From DATGIQ01 sp035295665 (GTDB lineage: Bacteria; Planctomycetota; Planctomycetia; Gemmatales; Gemmataceae): 18,595 nucleotides of DNA. Under the pieces are notes generated by a model that was not told the DNA's origin, made no database searches, and worked only from the letters and a program-made list of their open reading frames with translations. A program made the translations under genes and the position numbers. Position 1 is the first letter of the stretch, and each line of letters starts with the position of its first letter. Positions 15,940-18,595 of the stretch are shown here, piece after piece. Location: the NCBI GenBank assembly GCA_035295665.1, contig DATGIQ010000418.1, forward strand, positions 1-18,595, written 5' to 3'.

Positions 15940-16330
15940 CTACCCACCCCCTTCCGCCGCGCCCCCGCCGTTCAGCCGCCGCACGTGGTTGAAATATGTC
16001 GCCCGGCAGCCGCCGCCCCGCTGCACGAACGCCCGCACCTTGTCCATCGTCGTCTGATAGGCGTCACTGGCCAGGATCTCCGCGGCCAGCCGCGCGCTGC
16101 CGCCGTCCTCTTCCAACTCCAGCACCTCGGTCCAGACCATGCCGGCGGCCTTCAGCTCGCCGGCGCGCACGTAATGGCGGAAGGACGGCTCGCGCATGCG
16201 GTGCAGATTGTTGCCGAACCACTCGTAGATTTCCGGCTCCCTGTCCATGAACCATTCGCCGGCCTTGCGGTGGACCTCGGCGGCGCTGGGCTGGAAGACC
16301 AAGACGGGGTAGCGGCAGCATCCGTGCGAA
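15940..16330 (-). pseudogene. Fragment of a conserved hypothetical (planctomycete-type) protein
   Basis: About 130 codons on the minus strand read as real protein: 'YPVLVFQPSAAEVH', 'WFMDREPEIYEWFGNNLHRM', 'EPSFRHYVRAGELKAAGMVW', 'SARLAAEILASDAYQTT' and 'GGGCRATYFNHVRRL', ending in TAG at 15940-15942. I recall similar C-terminal regions in large hypothetical proteins of planctomycetes but cannot name the function. The start is missing: upstream it runs straight into the stop region of the Tn3 tnpA remnant at 16359, so it is a truncated 3' fragment. An ATG at 16362 is in frame but its first residues overlap the tnpA end. It lies between two mobile-element remnants. Confidence 0.5.
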
Positions 16331-16358
16331 AACCTACGGTTGCGCCGTGTACTGCCGT

Positions 16359-17132
16359 TCACGACTGCGCCACCTGCCGGAAGTGGTAAGTCCCATTCGG
16401 GATGACGTGGCTATACGCCAAAGGAGAAATACGGGCTAAGTCCTCGTCCAAGACCGTTTCACCCGCGGCACGCAACTGGCCCACAATCTTGGCCATGTAC
16501 ACAGTATTCCAGACCAGGACCGCGTTGGACAGCAGACTCAAGCAGGTGGCCTTGTTCATGATCTCCTCGTAGTCCCCCGTGCGGAATTCATCCTGGTTGG
16601 CGAAGAACAGCCACCGCGCCAGTGCATGGCGGGATTCGCCACGGTTCAGTTGCAGTTGCACCCGCCGCCGCACCTCTTCTTAGTGCAGGTAACGCAGAAT
16701 GTAGATCGTCTTCACCACCCGGCCGAGCGCCGTCAGGGCCGTCGCTAAGCGGTCGGCGGGCGAGCCCCCGGCCAGGCGCTGGACCACCACGTGTGCGGGG
16801 GCGGTCCGGTTGCGCAACGAAGCAGCCACCCGCACCAACGCATCCCACTGCGTCTGAATCAACGCGCTATCGATGCCGCCACGGAACAACGGATCCAGAC
16901 AGCCATAGCTCCTCCCCCGCTCGATCTTATACAGTTGCTGGTCCTTCAGATCGCGGATGCGGGGCATGAAGGCATAGCCCAGCAGATAACACAGCCCGAA
17001 GATGTGCTCGGTATAGCCGTGCGTGTCCGTGTAGTGCTCGCGTAAGGGGGTTGTGCAGTGCGCGATCCGAGACATACGTCTCTTGCAACGGGCATCACCC
17101 ATGACAACAGGGCTGGAAGAGGTGGTTGCCTT
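16359..17132 (-). pseudogene. tnpA: Tn3-family transposase tnpA, C-terminal remnant
   Basis: C-terminal part of a Tn3-family TnpA. The minus strand reads 'KATTSSS' at the ISAzo13 junction (like the 'TTSSSDGQ' motif), then after an apparent internal deletion 'HCTTPLREHYTDTHGYTEHI', 'LLGYAFMPRIRDLKDQQLY', 'AASLRNRTAPAHVVVQRLAG', 'TALTALGRVVKTIYILRYLH', then after a stop 'LQLNRGESRHALARW' (probable catalytic Glu), 'RTGDYEEIMNKATCLSLLSN' and 'PLAYSHVIPNGTYHF'. An in-frame TAA at 16680-16682 splits it. About two thirds of the roughly 1000-aa family length is missing, cut at 17132 by the ISAzo13 element. No resolvase gene or terminal repeats were seen. Confidence 0.88.
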
Positions 17133-17162
17133 CTTAGGCGCTGCGCGGAAATAAACGCTCGA
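17133..17162. repeat. Left terminal inverted repeat of the ISAzo13-family element
   Basis: Pairs with 18427-18456 at 27 of 30 positions. Confidence 0.8.
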
Positions 17163-17206
17163 TGTGGGGTTGACCTCAACTGAGGGATTCGCGCATTAAT
17201 CTCTCC

Positions 17207-18418
17207 ATGATGGATCAGCGTATTGTTCTATGGATTGAGAGCAAGTTCCAAGGACTTGCGGATGAACTCTCGGAGCGTGCGCGGCGACGGTGGGCCGCTG
17301 TGGAAGCAGTGGCTTTGGGTCGAGGCGGCGTTTCCGTGGTGAGTGCGGCAACCGGTCTGGCGCATACGACAATCCGACGCGGCATGCGAGAGCTGAGCAG
17401 CGGAAACACGCCGCCCAACGGACGGCAGCGGCGGGCGGGCGCGGGGCGCAAGCAGGCCGAGGTGGTATGTCCCGGACTCAAAGCGGCACTGGAGCGCTTG
17501 GTCGAACCTGACAGTCGAGGCGATCCGATGTCGCCGCTGCGCTGGACCTGCAAGAGCACGCGACGGTTGGCAGAGGAACTGAGCGCTCAAGGCTATGCCG
17601 TTGGAGCGACGACGGTACGGCATTTGTTGAAGGAGGCCGGCTACAGTTTGCAAGCCAACCGCAAGACGCGCGAAGGCAAGGCGCATCCGGATCGGGATGC
17701 GCAGTTTCGCTACATCAACGGCCGCGTGAAAGCGCAGCAGCGGCGCGGCCAACCCGCCGTTTCGGTGGACACCAAGAAGAAGGAAACCCTGGGAAATCTC
17801 AAGAATCCGGGGCAGACCTGGCGTCGCAAGGGCAAGCCGCGCGAAGTCGATACGCACGACTTTCCCGATCCGCGCAAGGGCAAGGCCGTTCCGTATGGCG
17901 TCTATGACTTGGGGCACAACGAGGCCTGGGTCAGCGTCGGCGTCAGCAGCGACACGGCCGAGTTTGCTGTCGCCGCGATTCGACGCTGGTGGAAACGTTT
18001 GGGCCGGCATCGTCATCGCCAAGCAAGGCGCTTGTTGATCACCGCTGACAGCGGTGGCAGCAACAGCAGCCGCAGTCGCCTGTGGAAGGTCGAACTGCAA
18101 AAGCTGAGTGACGAAACCGGGCTCGAGATCGAGGTCTGCCATCTTCCGCCTGGCACCAGCAAATGGAATAAGATCGAACACCGCTTGTTCTGTCACATCA
18201 CCCGCAACTGGCAGGGCCAATCTTTGGAGACGTATGAAATCGTGGTCAACCTCATTGGTTCCACAACCACCACCACGGGCCTCAAAGTTCATGCCGACTT
18301 AGACCCAGGCAAGTATGGAAAAGGACAAGAAGTAACCGACGAGGAACTCGCTGCAGTAAACATCAAACCTTCTCGGTTTCATGGTGAATGGAACTATGTA
18401 ATTCGCCCCAAGCCATAG
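17207..18418 (+). CDS. ISAzo13-family transposase
   Basis: A complete-looking 403-aa transposase of the ISAzo13 family (DDE_Tnp_ISAZ013, also known from Rhodopirellula). The N-terminus has a helix-turn-helix like region ('VSVVSAATGLAHTTIRRGM', about 42-60). Typical motifs are 'PLRWTCKSTRRLAEEL' (110-125) and 'VRHLLKEAGYSLQANRKTRE'. The catalytic triad is visible as 'AVSVDTKKKE' (D188), 'LLITADSGGSNSSR' (D281) and 'GTSKWNKIEHRLFCHI' (E324). The C-terminus 'FHGEWNYVIRP' is usual for the family. No frameshift or stop interrupts it. Two adjacent ATGs (17207, 17210) could serve as start; no strong ribosome-binding site was noted. Confidence 0.94.
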   Translation: MMDQRIVLWIESKFQGLADELSERARRRWAAVEAVALGRGGVSVVSAATGLAHTTIRRGMRELSSGNTPPNGRQRRAGAGRKQAEVVCPGLKAALERLVEPDSRGDPMSPLRWTCKSTRRLAEELSAQGYAVGATTVRHLLKEAGYSLQANRKTREGKAHPDRDAQFRYINGRVKAQQRRGQPAVSVDTKKKETLGNLKNPGQTWRRKGKPREVDTHDFPDPRKGKAVPYGVYDLGHNEAWVSVGVSSDTAEFAVAAIRRWWKRLGRHRHRQARRLLITADSGGSNSSRSRLWKVELQKLSDETGLEIEVCHLPPGTSKWNKIEHRLFCHITRNWQGQSLETYEIVVNLIGSTTTTTGLKVHADLDPGKYGKGQEVTDEELAAVNIKPSRFHGEWNYVIRPKP

Positions 18419-18426
18419 GGGCCATT

Positions 18427-18456
18427 TCGAGCGTTAATTTACGCGCAGCGCCTTAG
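18427..18456. repeat. Right terminal inverted repeat of the ISAzo13-family element
   Basis: Pairs with 17133-17162; lies 8 bp after the transposase stop. Confidence 0.8.
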
Positions 18457-18480
18457 CTCGACTTCTGCCCATTTGGAAGC

Positions 18481-18595
18481 TCACATCGCAGGGGCAAGGC
18501 CGTAGAGCAGGACTGCCCGGAAGCGGCGTGAGAGTTTGGCAAAGGCTTCGCGATGCCCAGGGATTGCAAAAACCCATTGCTGCCACAGCCAGCGC
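18481..18595 (-). CDS. Partial IS701/IS4-like transposase (C-terminus), runs off the window
   Basis: The last 38 codons of a transposase on the minus strand: 'RWLWQQWVFAIPGHREAFAK', then 'FRAVLLYGLAPAM' and TGA at 18481-18483. It matches the C-terminus of the frameshifted transposase at 8117 at 23 of 37 residues, so it is a related but not identical IS. Only 24 bp separate its stop from the ISAzo13 right end, so its own terminal repeat is either within that gap or lost. The rest of the gene lies beyond 18595. Confidence 0.75.
   Translation of the reverse strand, partial: RWLWQQWVFAIPGHREAFAKLSRRFRAVLLYGLAPAM

Larger units (their letters stand above)
17133..18456. mobile_element. Intact ISAzo13-family element inserted in tnpA remnant
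   Basis: About 1.32 kb, bounded by imperfect inverted repeats of about 30 bp (17133-17162 against 18427-18456, three mismatches, shared core AGGCGCTGCGCG and AACGCTCGA). It carries a full-length transposase gene. The left end interrupts the Tn3 tnpA remnant. The target duplication is not clear because the right flank belongs to another element. Confidence 0.85.

Noticed and set aside
17228..18292. Long minus-strand frame (354 codons) opposite the ISAzo13 transposase
   Set aside because: Antisense shadow of a well-supported transposase.

Overview
The window most likely comes from a planctomycete, probably a Gemmata-like lineage. The strongest marker is the DUF1559 pseudopilin-like protein at 11998-13083, with its prepilin N-terminus and C-terminal 'FADGSV' motif, a family hugely expanded in Planctomycetes. 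A DUF1573 protein, a LolA-like protein, a MauE/DoxX protein and ISAzo13, IS701-like and IS21 transposases fit the same picture. All assignments rest on motif recognition; no database search was run.

Region 1 (160-7313, minus strand) is a set of envelope/secretion genes that all point the same way. In transcription order they are: a small secreted Cys-rich protein (6849-7313), a C39-peptidase-like/DUF1573 fusion (5026-6468), a membrane-anchored protein with a possible alpha/alpha-toroid region (3747-4910), a LolA-like membrane protein (2339-3631) and a GT39-type glycosyltransferase (160-1701). A near-consensus sigma70 promoter with an A-rich upstream tract (7570-7628) lies in front of the first gene. 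A perfect 22-bp inverted repeat (6771-6815) separates the first gene from the rest.

Region 2 (7604-9568) is gene-poor and rearranged. It holds an IS701/IS4-like transposase gene broken by a frameshift (8117-9366), a decayed coding remnant (7920-8100), an imperfect 84-bp tandem pair, and a 53-bp inverted repeat (7664-7716 / 9516-9568) that brackets the IS and whose four mismatches are all transitions.

Region 3 (9597-13631, minus strand) is a tight three-gene operon: a MauE/DoxX-like membrane protein, a DUF1559 pseudopilin-like protein and a polytopic spermidine-synthase-like protein. The genes overlap or nearly abut, and ribosome-binding sites are visible for the last two.

Region 4 (about 13815-18595) is a nested graveyard of mobile elements. 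An N-truncated IS21 istA is interrupted by an intact IS630-family element with a TA duplication. It is followed by a fragment of a conserved hypothetical protein, then the C-terminal part of a Tn3-family tnpA that has an in-frame stop and is cut by an intact ISAzo13-family element. The window ends in the C-terminus of a second IS701-like transposase.

No tRNA, rRNA or CRISPR array was seen. The best candidates for undescribed biology are the Cys-rich-protein/C39-DUF1573 gene set of region 1 and the repeat family around the IS in region 2.
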